Notes: a model not told the origin generated them from the sequence alone. 64,000 bases of DNA from Cladophialophora immunda (GCF_000835495.1 NW_015622545.1:496001-560000), one strand, 5' to 3'; shown: positions 1 through 12,485, numbered from the stretch's first letter. Translations and numbers: made by a program.

Positions 1-1
1 C

Positions 2-175
2 TCTGATGCCAGTCTGAAGAGCCTGACAGACTTCCTACTCCGAGCCTTCGGGTACATCATTTGGAAGGCCGACTCGGACTGGGTCCTGGACAAGACGGAT
101 CTCGATGAGGGGGAAGCCAAGTTGATCTATGTGAAAGGCAGACATAACGTTCCAGATTGCAGGTATGATATATGA
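2..175 (+). CDS. Partial 3' coding fragment running in from the left edge, unknown product
   Basis: Frame 2 is open from the window edge to a TGA at 173-175. It encodes a mixed hydrophobic/charged stretch (LRAFGYIIWKAD, later LIYVKGRHNVPDC) that looks like protein rather than spacer. A possible splice donor (GTATGA) at 163 follows TGC-AG, so the stop may lie inside an intron and the gene may continue. One candidate acceptor near 210 would add about 47 more residues and end near 355. No family is recognised. The antisense frame is also open over 35-253, which lowers certainty about strand. Confidence 0.28.
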   Translation, partial: SDASLKSLTDFLLRAFGYIIWKADSDWVLDKTDLDEGEAKLIYVKGRHNVPDCRYDI

Positions 176-276
176 GCCGTCCCAAGCTGGATACTGATCG
201 CGGATGAAAAGGTCTGGATCGTCGCTGATGAGAAATTCGAAGGTTCCATCCAATCCTCGAGCCTCTCTGGCGCCAA

Positions 277-1485
277 ATGCGAAATTTGATGTTCACCCGT
301 CGCCGACAAGGCCCAACGCATCGTTCCAGGGCTTCCGGTGTCGCAGCAACTGACGGCGAAGACTCGTATCTGGCCGACGTGGACACGCGTTCATCCTCGC
401 CGGTGGCGGCTGCTCATGCACGTGCCCGTGCCCGAGCTACAGCGAAGCTAGACAACTTGGCCGCCCATATTGCGCGGAATGGTCCTGCTCAATCAAATCA
501 TAGAATGAGCACCGAACGTACGGAGGACGCAATCATTGACCTTATTGCTCGTCTAGCCGAGATCCGTGCCAACAGTGACCCACGCACGTTTGAGGAACTC
601 TGGCAAGTGCATATCATGCGGGCCGAGGAGCTAGATGATGGGCAAGGAATGAACGAGGGCGAGCTGGAGATGGAGGAGAACACCGTCAGTCTCACCCAGG
701 AACACCCAGTTGTTGCTCGTGCCCCGGATCAACACTGTGGGAACCGCGCATCGCAATCGAACGTGCCTTTCATGACCGAGGGCACCCCGGTCTTACCACG
801 ACCTATGGTCTCCCAGGCACTCATTCCGCCGTCTCTCCCGTCAGTCATGTCCGTGTACGTCAGCGTCTCCCGTCTGCCTACCCAAGGCCATTTCGATTCC
901 ATCTCCCACACGACAGCCGCGTCCCTCGCACAGGCGTACCACTGGCCCTCGGCACCCGTCCGGGAGCACAACGTCGCAGCGTTCTTCACCGGCATATGCT
1001 ACCGCGTTGACATTGCCCCCTCAGCTGTTCTGGGTTAGGTGCTCAGTTATGGGTGGAACGATATCTGTCGATTCGTGTCAACAGGACGCTTCGGGGACCG
1101 GGCCGTTCAGGACACCTCCCGCCTTGTTGCACGTTCTCCTCTCGCGGTGGAGGACAGCGGCAGTGATGACCGTGTCGACTTCTCCAACCAGTGTCAACAA
1201 CCCAGTGGTGCTCGAGCATGCGATAGCTCGGACTGCGAGATGATGGACACGACGAGCGATCTCCCAGAACCGGCGACGTCTTCCCCCAAGCCAGCACTCG
1301 CAGACTGCTCTTCTCCAGGAAGTCCGGTGTTAGGACACGATCTCGACGACTTCACGGAAGAGGAGTGGCGAGTTATCGCTCTGGGCTGGCGCGACTTCCA
1401 GAACGACCTGCGCCACGCGGCTCGGATGGGCATGCGAATTTGGAGGATGAAAGTATGCGTCGTCGTCGCCGCCGCAAGCTCTTGA
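277..1485 (+). CDS. Hypothetical protein, putative two exons (277-854, 1047-1485)
   Basis: The frame beginning at ATG 277 stops at TAG 1036-1038, but the same frame continues open to 1485 with protein-like sequence (FTEEEWRVIALGWRDFQND near the end). A GTACGT donor at 855 and a CTCAG acceptor ending at 1046 would remove 192 bp, including the stop, and keep the frame, giving 338 residues. The N-terminal third contains an Ala/Arg-rich stretch (AHARARARATAK) and a helical segment (EDAIIDLIARLAEI). The middle is Ser/Pro-rich and acidic. No domain is recognised. If the intron is not used, this is a gene broken by one in-frame stop. Confidence 0.33.
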
Positions 1486-2014
1486 CGATGGAATTGACAT
1501 TGTCACTACGTGCTCTGACGATGGGGGGCATTCGGCATCTCCGCAAGCGCGAGGGGTTGGTTTCGAGACTCCGCCATTGAGGGCGATGATGTGTAGGTAG
1601 GTAGGTGGGTAGCCAAGGGACTGAAAAAGGCAACAGATGCCATTGATCATTCACCCTGCCTTTGACATATTCAGACGGGACCATCCGTCAGGTTCAAACC
1701 TACCTAATCCCGACACTGCCCTCCCCACCCCTCGACCCTCAGTTCAAAAGCAGAAGATGCCTTTTCAATTCCCCCCTCTCTAACTCTCTCACTAGGGTTT
1801 GTCCAGCATCCGTTTTCTGGAAGAAATAGCTATCCACTGCATTTGAGCAGGCCTGAAAAGTGCGAGCAAAGCCCCTGAAAACTCAGGCGCTCGAAAAGCC
1901 TCCTTTCCTCACCACGTTCCCAACCCCCCCCCCCCCCCGGGTGCGGGCGGGGGGCCCCCCGTCTCTCCTCTCTCTCACGCACAAACACGTCCTCAGCCTT
2001 GACTTCTCACGACG
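1486..2014. other. Intergenic, pyrimidine-rich, with a 15-base C run
   Basis: No supported gene. A run of 15 cytosines lies at 1924-1938, followed by a G/C-rich block to about 1960. CT-rich sequence leads up to the ATG at 2015, as is common in leaders of filamentous fungi. Confidence 0.5.
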
Positions 2015-2875
2015 ATGTCTGGCTACGCTTGTCCATTTGAACCTTTCCCCGACGAGGCCGGCATCCACGGTGTCCAGTTCCCAGCATACAGCAGCAGCAA
2101 GGAGGCCGAAGCAGCTACAGAACAGGCCTCGGCGTTGGCTCCTCCAGCACAGACAGAACTGGTAACGTACCGTTGATCTCTTTTCGTCCCCAGATTGTTT
2201 TCGGCCACCCGAATTTGATGAGAAGGAGGGGCTGGATGCTGATGTGACCGAGATATATAGATGGAGGGTGTGGTCGTCGATCCTTCGCCATCATCATCAC
2301 GACCACAACCACAACCACAACCGCCAGCACCAGCAAATAACCCACTCTGCAACAGGATCTTCTCCACGACAAAAACGTGTTTGACACTTTTCATCATAGG
2401 ATCCTCGCTCGCAGGCCTCGTCGTGGGCACCATGGTCCCGCAAGATCAAACGTCGCTTTCGCCCCAGCACTATAAGTCCCTCGTCAGCACGCTTGCCGCG
2501 CCCGCGTTTGTTTGGCCATGCCTCCCGCTGGAAACGACGGAAGAGAGAGGCGAGATCGGGAGTGGAAGGCCTGCCAGCGCATGGTTTTGGCGTTGGAATG
2601 GACTTGGATGGTTACATTGTTCTATGAGATTTTCCTCACCAGAAGCTGCACGGCTTGATGGCTCGATGATTGGTACCATTCCTGAGGGTTGGAGGGAGGG
2701 TCAAGAGAAGAAATGGTGGCACTGCAGTCACATCAAGATGTCAAGGTGCGGTAACTTCTTCGGCAGCGAGCGGCTCGACAGGCGCGGCTCGAGAGGCATT
2801 TGTCTGCTTTTCTTTCAGGATACAACCGGCCTCCATTACAGCAGAATATCTACCTTATCCTACCATGCCCAGTAA
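2015..2875 (+). CDS. Hypothetical protein, putative two exons (2015-2161, 2261-2875)
   Basis: ATG 2015 follows a pyrimidine-rich leader and opens a 49-codon exon (MSGYACPFEPFPDEAG...). A GTAACG donor at 2162 and a TATAG acceptor ending at 2260 form a 99-bp intron with a CTGATGTGAC branch-like sequence. Phase is 0 on both sides. Exon 2 adds a Pro/Gln-rich stretch and one probable membrane segment (LTLFIIGSSLAGLVVG), giving 253 residues. The last 100 residues have an atypical composition, so the true 3' end may differ. No family is recognised. Confidence 0.3.
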
Positions 2876-3247
2876 TACTAATAATAATGCTCCTGTACCC
2901 TCAATCACACGATTAAGCTCTGTCTGCAAAAGGCGCTCACTTCGCTCGTCCAACATTCTTCTCGTTCATTATGTACAGCGTAATCCTCAGCGTAGAGGTT
3001 GTTTCGTTTCGGTTTCTGGTTTCGTTCTTGGCTGGAATAGAATGTCTGAAGGCCGTGAATGCATGTTTTGACTGAAAAGGTGAATGACACTAGAAGGCCT
3101 TCTCGGCAACCGATGTCCCAAAAGCATATACACCTGGGTAAGGTGAACCCGAGGGGAAAAGCGATAAAGTCCCAAAATAGTTGCGTCCGTGCTTTGATAC
3201 GAGTATGAGGCTGGAATGCGAGGAAAGACGCTTGAAAGAAACACGCA
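2876..3247. other. Intergenic, convergent 3' regions
   Basis: This lies between the hypothetical gene on the plus strand and the SDR gene on the minus strand. Nothing recognisable is seen; it probably holds the 3' UTRs of both. Confidence 0.5.
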
Positions 3248-4515
3248 TCAGGGCCACCAGCCCATCTTCTCATAACTTGAAATCATCTCTTTCACACCTT
3301 CCACCGTCAGGCCTTCGGGACGCTCGTAGTTGAAGCCCACGACGCGTTCGAACAGACTGCCGTCGAGACTCAGGTCTGTGTCTTTGAGCAACTCCTTTTC
3401 CAAGAAAGGACTGAGGGGGCCAGGTTTCGTGATGCCATTTTTCTCGAGCATATCGGCCCACGGCTGAAGGATGTCCTCGTTTAGATCATCGACGACGTGC
3501 TCGAGATTCATCTTTGCGAAAGAGGATATGATCGTTCCCTGGAACCCGGTCTTGATGTCGAAAACCTTGGAAACAATGTCGGCAAATTTACCCTGGCTCG
3601 TCTCACCGTGGTCGACAATGTTGAAGATGGGTACGTTGCCGCTTGGGGCGTCCTCTCCCTTGGTGAGTGTCGGTCTCCGAGTGATTGTAGGAGAAGAAGA
3701 TGACGGGATAGTTGAATTCTGTGACCTCCACTCTGCCGCTGCCCACAAGGCTCGCGCAACGTCTTCCACATGAACCGTGTTGATCCTCAAGTCCTCAGTC
3801 CAGAGCCATTTCAGCTCCTTTTGCTGTTCCTGATAGACCCGAGCCAGACATAGTCCTTTGGCAATGAATTTCGAATCATACTGTCCATAGACATGCGCCA
3901 GACGCAGGATGATCAAGTTCAAACCCGGTATTCTCGATAGCTCTTGTTCCGCTTCTAGCTTCACCTTGGCCAGTTTCAGCCACGGCTTCAACTTGTCTTG
4001 CTCGTTTCGCGGGGCACGATTCGGAGCATACACCATGCCTGTGCTGACCTCAACGAAGGACTTCACGCGGCGTTTGGCTGCCTCGTTCGCCAGCGTCACA
4101 CTCAGCTGCCAGGAGCGCAGTTTGTATATTTCCGACGTCTGGGACCAAGCCGTCTCGCCAGCGCAGTTGAAGACAAAGTCCCAGGCTTTGTCAGGCCCAT
4201 CGGGATGCTCGAAGATACGAGCCATCGAGGTCTCGCGAGAGGCATCGGCCTGTATGAACTTGTCTGGGGAGCATGCTTCGCTGAATTCGGGAGCAAGATG
4301 GGCGAGCTGGGGGAGGACCTTGTCAACGAGGCGAACGGAGGAGGCTAGGTTCTGCGTATGGATGTATTTTGACAGAAAGCGACCAATGTATCCTGCCAGA
4401 AACTGTTAGCGCATGCGCATTGGCACGAGTTTAAGGGCATGCATATACCGAGACCCCCCACTATCAACACTGACGGTTTGGAGGTGCCATTGAGTGTCCC
4501 GTTCTGGTCGGACAT
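3248..4515 (-). CDS. NAD(P)-dependent epimerase/dehydratase-like extended SDR, 403 aa
   Basis: Two exons: 4515-4449 and 4392-3248, with a 56-bp intron at 4393-4448. Exon 1 ends inside the Rossmann nucleotide-binding glycine motif, and splicing restores GGLGYIGR near residue 20. Later features fit extended SDRs: NCAGET, STGMVYAP and RLAHVYGQYDSKF. The expected catalytic YxxxK is not seen: the corresponding stretch reads WLKLAKVKLEAE, with no tyrosine four residues before the lysine. It may therefore bind a nucleotide-sugar or other substrate without classical SDR catalysis, or use other residues. Length fits the fungal family. The substrate is unknown. Its nearest neighbour is Arf6, upstream on the same strand, 1.9 kb away. 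Confidence 0.88.
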
Positions 4516-6375
4516 GGCCGCAACAGAATAATCTAGCAGATGGCAAGGCGCAAGAAGACGAGAACAAGGAAACGCTGAACGCCTGGGAGGGTTGGGGAGA
4601 GGACGCTGAAGACAGAGAAATGGCTTTTTAATGATCAGCTCCTGCTCAGTTGGAGGGTGAAACTGGCAGGTGCCAGAGGAAGGAGGGTCCCTGTTGACCT
4701 TGGGCCAAATTAGGTATCAACAATAGCCTCTGCTTTTGACGTCGACGCCGGAAACAGCGGGCTCGAGAATCCACAGATGAGACCTGTGGACGAGGATGAG
4801 GGGGGAGGGAAAAGTGGCTCCAAGCCTCAAACAGGCCACACGAGGAGGGATTTGAAGCCACTGAGGGACAGGAGTTCGAGACCTTGACCGGGGGCTTTCC
4901 AGGCCCGGGCCGTCAATGGCAGGTGGCAGGTGGCAGCAGGCTGAGGGCGGGGGATGGTTCGGTTCTCGGCAGTAGGACAAAAGCTGGAGATGGCGTGGGA
5001 TGGCGTAATTAGGAGGAGCAATAGTCGGGATTTAAATAGAGTCAGATGATGCTTGTGGTGGACGAGGATGGGAGTAGGAGGAGGAGGGTTTGCGCGGGCG
5101 AGCAGGGGGAGGGCGGCCACGAGGCAGATGGATGTCTGAGGACGATGAAACTCGAGGAATTGTCGAAAGAGGGATTTTATTGTTTTGTCTGTGGATTTGT
5201 GCATCCAGCGGCCATGCAAACGAACCGTTAGCCTTGCATTTGCGATCTGCTGCAGCTTGCGCTTTTGCCTTTTGAGGCTCAGGGGTTCATGCAGGTCCGC
5301 CGTTGTGATCGTTAAAGGGGTTCGCAAACGGAGGTGGCGATATCGACTTCGTGGGCTTTGGGCGTTGGCGGTGGTGTGCGCATGGCCGCGTGAGCGACAA
5401 CCCAAGGCGTCGAGGTGCATAGTGGGATGCATCTGGTGCATATCCGATGCACTGGCGGGAAGCAAAGAAGTCGGGGAGCCAGGGGCGTCACGAAGATGGG
5501 GGGAGCAGATGAGCAGATGAGCAGCACGAGCAGACAATGCACGTCGTAAACAGCATGGCTCGCCCGAGTAGTGGGCGGCGCCAGAACGGCCAGTACCCCG
5601 AACAAGTATCGGCAGCCCACCTTTTGTCGTAGCTGCAGCATTCTAAGACGATCCCAAGGACCCGCGGTTCTGTGTCCCTCGTACGGCGGGAGAGCTGGTG
5701 ATGTTGACCGTGATGGTCGTGGCCATCAGTCACAATCCCCTCGTGCGCCCGTTCTTGTCACCAGGCGAACTCGATTACTCCGGATTGATACTATCACAAC
5801 TCCCTCGCTAGCCTGTTCCTCGAAAGCCCCCCTCACGGTGTCAGGTACGAGTAGTACACACATACAGAAAAGGTACACTAGTACGATACATGGTGGTTGC
5901 ACCTAAAACCCCGGTCAAAGCCTGACTCGCTGACTCGTTTCGTATCTCCCCTAACTCAAGAACGTTGAATGCCTTCATCCAGCCTTCCGCCAAGCACCCA
6001 TTTGCACAGCTCTGTCTGTCACATTCCCTCAGTTGCCCCTCTGTTCGCCCGTCCCTCGCTCATTTGTCGCGAAGATGGTAGGAAGTTGGGCAGACCGAGC
6101 AACATCAAAATAGGTCAAGGTGGTTATGCACGACACTGTCTTTCCCATCCCGAGGAGCATTGATCTGTCTCCTGCTCTTACAGCACCCCCGCCCTATCGT
6201 GACGCTGGGAAATCTCAATGCCCTGAACTCCATTGATCTAATACATCTCGAATGGGATCCGCCCCGTTTAGGTATCATGGTTGCTGTTGCCCCGATCGTC
6301 GCCACATGTCCCTTCCACTGGGCCAATCTGAATGCTGTCATTCCGTCCGAGACTATCTTCATCGACCGATGTGTG
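4516..6375. other. Intergenic, 1.9 kb, promoter region of the SDR gene
   Basis: Several open frames occur here (the longest, 236 codons, is antisense at 4827-5537), but all are Pro/Ser/His/Arg-rich without conserved motifs, so none is called. The stretch probably holds the SDR promoter and the Arf6 3' UTR. Confidence 0.5.
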
Positions 6376-7075
<700 letters not shown>

Positions 7076-7488
7076 CTTGTTAGTTTTGCTGCAGGGCGCA
7101 GCTTATCGTTCAGGAGGTACGGCGCTGTTGGAAAATCGTGGGTTGCGCAGTCAAGAGACAGCCGCTGTGATCAGGTTGCTTGCGGGCCACCAACTCGACC
7201 CGGCAAGTGAGTTCGCCTACGCAGGACTCGGACGACGAGGACAAGGGCGGAGTCTGGGAATCTAAAGTAATCTCATAGAGCCTCGAAAACGGGCTGCCGC
7301 TGTCAAAAGAATTTCAGGGGACAATCTCGTCAATTGAGTGGATGAAATGGTACCCCGGCTACTGCAGCGCGGTTCACAGTCTCCAAGTCCGGAAAGGGGC
7401 GCGTGCTGAAAGTGAAAGTGGATTAAAGGAGAGACCTGCACTAGACCGAAGGAGGAATAGCCGCAAGCCCCCAGCACGAGGACGAACG
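7076..7488. other. Short intergenic region between Arf6 and Rex3 genes
   Basis: About 410 bp between two minus-strand genes. It holds the Arf6 promoter and the Rex3 3' UTR. Nothing else is recognised. Confidence 0.5.
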
Positions 7489-9417
7489 TTAAAGCACGTG
7501 TCGCACCGATTTGGTCTCCTCTGGTGCCATGAGGATTCCATCAATGAATGCCCACCCTTCATATCTCATCAGCTTCCATTTCTCGGCAACCTTCTTTGTG
7601 ACCAAGTCTCCCGTAGCCACTGCGTCTTCTTTCGAGTCATGCCCAGCCTCGCCCGCAGTCTGGATGCCCCGCGACAGGTACTTTTGACTGAGTATCTTCA
7701 GCCTGTACCTTATCGGCAATCCTCGAGGGTGAGGATACAACAGGACTGTATCAACCACGCAGGGATGTATGATCCTCACCACGTTCAGATCGTTTTCGAT
7801 GGCATGGCCTAGCAGGGGAGTCTCTCGGCTGATGTGATCGAACAGTAATTGCCTGGCTGCAGCCGGCGAGTCCACTTTACGGAGCTGGCATTGATCGAGA
7901 TGCGCCTTCTGGACCGGGTCAGAGAGTTCGGATTCGTACGGAAGCGCGGAGGCAAAGGCCTCCTTCGTCACTCCAGAGAACCTAGTATTCAGATCGAGAA
8001 TTTCCCCAAACGGTCGCACCAAGATATCAAGCAGGAGTCTTCCGTCCGGCCACGAGACAGCCGTCACTCGAATAACTTCCATTCCATGTGTGGTGTAGCC
8101 CATTTCGCAATCGAAGGAAACAGGTTGTCTTAGCCGTACGTCAGGCTTTTCTGGGGTGTGCTCAAATTGGAGGATCGTTGCGAGGCGCTTGGGGTCTTTG
8201 ACGACGAATACGTGTGAGTCGGCTTCTGAACACCCTTCACTGCCTTGTGGCTTGTTGCAGCACGGGTAGGTTGCTTCTGACTGGCCTTGAATTCTATCTC
8301 CCTTCTGAGGAGCCGCACGATTTGGCCGAGCCCAGTGATAACGACACCGTCCCTGGCTTGTCAAGCGACCCATCTCATCTCGACCGGGAAACACCTGAAA
8401 CCTCGTACCACATCGATCGCAGCTTTCGAAGCCCCTGGCTGCTGCCAATCCTGCCTTCGCCGAGGCAACTTCTGAGCTGGATGGTTGCGTGGTCACGTAA
8501 CCGTATTGCTCCAGGCCTTCCAGAGGAGTGCGGAGATGCTTAAGCACAGCAACCTGCTGACTGAGAGATGAGAGACCAATCGAAAGAAGATCGCCATTCT
8601 TGTCAACTGGCTTGGTATGGGCGTTTGCCGTCGATGAAGCTCCGGTCCATTCGGAGACTCTTTTGATCCACTCCTCCATAGTCATCTTTCTGGTTCGCAG
8701 AATATTTTGCGCCATGGTGTTCTTGTAGATATCGCCTCCCAACCTCGTAGCAGTTTCCTCTTCGTCGAGTGCGAACCTGATCAATTCCTGTTCATCTAGC
8801 ACGAGCGACTTGGACCTGTTGTCTGAACTGGCAAGCTTGCTGTTCTGGGTCCGCATCTCCTCGTGCAACTTCTGCAGCACGGTCAATCTCGTTTTAAGGA
8901 GAGCTGGAGCATTCGGAACGTTGCGAGGCGTCAGCGATTCGACTTTCACGGGTTGCTTTCTGACCAAGAGCGAAGACTCCTTGCGGGCCTTTGTTGGTGG
9001 AGGTGACACGGATCTTGCAGCCGAAGCTGGCTTTGATTTGGCACGTTCTTGCACCACATCGCGTGTAGTCTGACCCAGAGTTGGGTTTTCTTGCGTGGTA
9101 CGACTCACGGTCCGGGAGGGTGGAAGTCCCTGCTTCCCCGACGATGACGGGGTAGAGTCTTTTAAGCTTCTAGTCTCCGATTGCACAACATCGGGGTTCT
9201 CTGGTGGCTCGGGAGGCGATTCTACCCTCCTTCTCTTTGGAGGCGGAGATGATATGTCGCCAGCGCTGAAGGGGTCATATTCTTTCGCAGAGTTGAGCAG
9301 GGGGTCTGCCTCAGGACTAGATATTCGCCAGCTGTGTGCGAAGATACAGGTCTGTAAGCTGCAGTCATCCTGTCGAGGACATGCAACATTGCGAAAAAGG
9401 CCAAGAGAGGAGAACAT
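7489..9417 (-). CDS. REX3: RNA exonuclease 3 (DEDDh 3'-5' exonuclease), 642 aa
   Basis: Single exon. The N-terminus MFSSLGLFRNVACP carries a Cys/His finger (C13, C19, C24, H28) typical of fungal Rex3. A long Ser/Pro-rich linker follows, with a basic KRRR stretch that may be a nuclear signal. The exonuclease domain fills the last 210 residues: Exo I DCE (D436, E438), Exo II HAIEND (D543) and Exo III HDSKED (H593, D598), a complete DEDDh set. Rex3 trims 3' ends of small structured RNAs, such as RNase MRP RNA in yeast, in the nucleus. Start chosen by the conserved N-terminus. It lies head to head with the lipase gene, about 1.5 kb away. Confidence 0.93.
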   Translation of the reverse strand: MFSSLGLFRNVACPRQDDCSLQTCIFAHSWRISSPEADPLLNSAKEYDPFSAGDISSPPPKRRRVESPPEPPENPDVVQSETRSLKDSTPSSSGKQGLPPSRTVSRTTQENPTLGQTTRDVVQERAKSKPASAARSVSPPPTKARKESSLLVRKQPVKVESLTPRNVPNAPALLKTRLTVLQKLHEEMRTQNSKLASSDNRSKSLVLDEQELIRFALDEEETATRLGGDIYKNTMAQNILRTRKMTMEEWIKRVSEWTGASSTANAHTKPVDKNGDLLSIGLSSLSQQVAVLKHLRTPLEGLEQYGYVTTQPSSSEVASAKAGLAAARGFESCDRCGTRFQVFPGRDEMGRLTSQGRCRYHWARPNRAAPQKGDRIQGQSEATYPCCNKPQGSEGCSEADSHVFVVKDPKRLATILQFEHTPEKPDVRLRQPVSFDCEMGYTTHGMEVIRVTAVSWPDGRLLLDILVRPFGEILDLNTRFSGVTKEAFASALPYESELSDPVQKAHLDQCQLRKVDSPAAARQLLFDHISRETPLLGHAIENDLNVVRIIHPCVVDTVLLYPHPRGLPIRYRLKILSQKYLSRGIQTAGEAGHDSKEDAVATGDLVTKKVAEKWKLMRYEGWAFIDGILMAPEETKSVRHVL

Positions 9418-10932
9418 ATTGGAAAGATAGGATGAGGATACCGGACTGATAAAGGAGAAGTGGATAATGATGTTGGTGGTGATGTTCTCGATGTTGTTGA
9501 ATCCTGGTTGGCGTTGAAGTCAAAGTCCAGTTGGGGGCTGAGGAGCCTGGGCGGTGACCAACAAAAACACCACGATTGGAGGGTCGTTTGTAGCCCCAGC
9601 GCGGCGGGCAAACCCATGTCAAGAACCCTAAGTGGGATAGCCTGGCGAGGAAAGGATTCTGTGGTTCTATGCGTGGTATTCACTCTTGTTACCCAGAGGT
9701 ATACCTATTCGTCAACTATAAAAGTATTTACTCTACCTTTAGACACAGTGGTGTCCCCATCCTTGTTAACAACATTAGCCATATCTGATCTGGCGGCCAC
9801 CTGGTCGCGCCTCAGAAACAATGTCTATTCTGCGTCAGACTGTCCCACTTATTTCTGAAGAAGGTTTGTCCCCAGCTATGCCGGTTGGGAACACTCTCGG
9901 TCGAAGAAAGCTGGTAGACCGTGCATCTGGTGTTTTGCCATGCTGTTCGGGGAATCGTGCGGACAGTAAAACTTGATCCGGCGTCTTGGGGTTGGAGTTT
10001 ATGCAGGCTTGGTCAACGAGCAGATCGAAACTTTGTTCGCTATCAGGTAATCCCAAGCCTTGCAGTTGGTGCCATGGGTGATAAGCCCTGCTCCATTTCC
10101 GAAGCAAGGACTCCTCGGGCGTGGGAGAGCCTCCTTATCGCCTGTACGAGAATGGCTGAGATAACGCCCACGGGGGAGCAGAAGAAAGTAGACGGGGGTT
10201 TCGAGGGTTCCAGGTGACGTGTGGGAGAAGCTGCTCAACAGTCATAAGGCCAAGAAGAAGCCTTCGTAAGAAGAAGGGTGTTGTTCAATCTCATCCACCT
10301 TCCAAGTGCTATAGAACGCAGCTACTCTTTCCAAGGGAATCCCCCAACAACACTCAATTTGTTTTGTCCAGTCGCGCCCCGTGTGATCGACAAGTATACC
10401 GGGTGTGGCGAATTTGGGCTGTCAGCCTCGCTGGGATTGTCCCAACACGTTTTGTTGTGTGGTCTGTGCAACGATTCAGGCTGCTGAGGGAGTCTGGTGT
10501 CAATCGTCGACTTCGACCGTCACTTGTGAGAGGACTGGCTGGGCACTGACAAGCCGATGAGGTCAAAGCTGCGTCAGTGACACAGGTGCAGAATCGATCA
10601 AAACTCGGCCAGGCGAGCCAGGATAACATTCCCGGCGGGTTGGAGGGTCGTTAGGATCGGATAAGCAAGTGGGAAGGAAGGTGGTGCCCCCATTCCACAA
10701 GTACCGGGGTGCCCAAAGGAATCCCCTAGTTGACTGACTTACTTTAGTGTGGCCTGCAGGCGAGCGAAACCCGTCGCTGGCAACCAGGCAGCAGCTTCTA
10801 CGAGTCAGAGTGGGTCTTGGCAGCAGACCAGCTCATCCCTGACACGTACGAGGTACAAAAGTCATGTTGGTGCCATCATTACCCTTCGACCTTCGCAGCA
10901 TCGACAGCCAGATCCTCTTCTCCAACTGGGAG
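9418..10932. other. Divergent intergenic region between Rex3 and lipase genes
   Basis: About 1.5 kb of probable shared promoter sequence. The open frames seen have no conserved motifs and a Ser/Arg/Pro-heavy composition. An A/T-rich patch lies near 9700-9780. No RNA gene or repeat is recognised. Confidence 0.45.
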
Positions 10933-12380
10933 ATGGCTCCCACCCTGAGGAAATCGTCAGGTCAGTCCACTCCCCAGAAGGCCCAGCACCTCGTGGTCCT
11001 CGTCCACGGCCTCTGGGGAAATCCCGGCCATCTCAACTACATCGCGGACGCTCTTCGGGAACGTTACAGCGGGGAGGAGCTCATTGTCCTGGCCTGCCGC
11101 AGAAATCTAGGCAGCCTTACCTACGACGGCGTGAATGTGGGTGGAGAAAGGGTTGCTAAAGAAATTGAAACCGCTGTGGAAGAACTAGAGCGCGATGGAC
11201 ACAGAATTACTCGTTTTTCAATCATCGGATACTCTCTTGGAGGTCTCGTTGCTCGCTACGCCATTGGACTGCTCTACCACAAGGGCTATTTTGAGAAGAT
11301 GACCCCGGTCAATTTTACAACTTTTGTCACACCTCATCTCGGTGTGCGCACTCCCTTGACTGGATATCAGGTGGGCAGAATCCCCTAGGAGACGCAGCTC
11401 TGTGTCTAACTCGGGTGCATCAGAATCATCTCTGGAATGTAGGAGGCGCCAGACTCCTCTCGCGATCGGGCCGACAATTATTCCTGATTGATACCTTTGG
11501 CCGTACTGGCAGGCCACTCCTGAGCGTCCTCGCAGACCCAGACAGCATTTTCATCCATGCGCTTGCTCGATTTCAGCATCGCACACTGTACACCAACATT
11601 GTCAATGATCGGTCCGCCGTGTATTACACGACCGGAATCTCAAGGCATGATCCATTTGTCGACTTGACAAAGGTCAACCTACATTATGTCAAAGGCTACG
11701 AACCCGTGATACTGGACCCCGATCATCCATGCGATCTGATACCTCAGGACGAGGTGCCGTCCTTTTATCAGAGATTTTGCATGCATAGCCACCACTATCT
11801 GCGTCGCGCGCCAATATTGCTTGCGTTGGTGGTCCTTCTCCCTGTCGTCTTCGTGGCGTTTGTGGTGAATTCAGGCATCCAGACACTGCGCAGCCGGCGG
11901 AGAATCATGCTTCATGAGGCCGATCATCACGGTGAAGGGTTCGGACTGTATAGAATCCCTTGGATGGTCCAGGATATGCGTGTTGGTCTCGAGGATGCTT
12001 TCGAGAACGTGAATGCTTCTCAAGAACAAGAGTATCTACCAGAGGGCTCGGAGGAGATAGCAGATGCAATAGTAGAGGATCCTGTTTCGTCTACCATGGC
12101 CTTTGCGAAGACCTCGTCTGAATCATTGCTGTCTGAGAAATCAGACAACGATGAGCCATTCCCCTCTGAAAGGCCGTCCAGTTTCCCGACCTTAGCACTG
12201 ACCACGGCCCAATTTGCCATGATCAAGGCGCTGGATGATGTGGGATTCCGCAAGTTTCCTGTTTACATCCACAAAAGCACCCACAGCCATGCAGCGATCA
12301 TTGTGCGTGTCTCGAAACCTGCATTTGAAGAGGGCAAACTGGTGGTCAAGCACTGGTTAGACAACGAGTTCCACATCTAG
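10933..12380 (+). CDS. DUF676-type serine esterase/lipase, 464 aa
   Basis: Two exons, 10933-11370 and 11424-12380, with a 53-bp intron (GTGGGC...CATCAG) in phase 0. The alpha/beta hydrolase features are clear: LVVLVHGLWGNPGHL carries the oxyanion region and GYSLGG holds the nucleophile serine, followed by FVTPHLG. A hydrophobic segment (LLALVVLLPVVFVAFVV) in the second half suggests membrane or lipid-droplet attachment. The family includes yeast Rog1, Lpl1 and YOR059C, which act on glycerolipids. An in-frame upstream ATG at 10864 would add 23 residues; ATG 10933 is preferred because MAPTLRK directly precedes the conserved part. The extreme C-terminus (HWLDNEFHI) is echoed in decayed form at 14489-14528. 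Confidence 0.9.
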
Positions 12381-12485
12381 TATCGTACCAATCGCCGAAA
12401 CCAACAATTTATTTGGCCTTGACGACACTCCCGAACACTTTTATTCGGCCTCTCTCTCTCTCTCTCGTGTCTTACCTTCATTCTC
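12381..12485. repeat. Short spacer with CT microsatellite
   Basis: An uninterrupted CT tract of 17 bases lies at 12450-12466, between the lipase stop and the recombinase-like remnant. Confidence 0.7.

Noticed and set aside
1660..1730. GGTTCAAACC sequence suggesting a tRNA T-loop
   Set aside because: Flanking sequence does not form acceptor or anticodon stems.
4827..5537. 236-codon frame on the minus strand upstream of the SDR gene
   Set aside because: His/Pro/Leu/Ser-rich translation, no motif, no splice or start context, and open frames of similar quality on the other strand.
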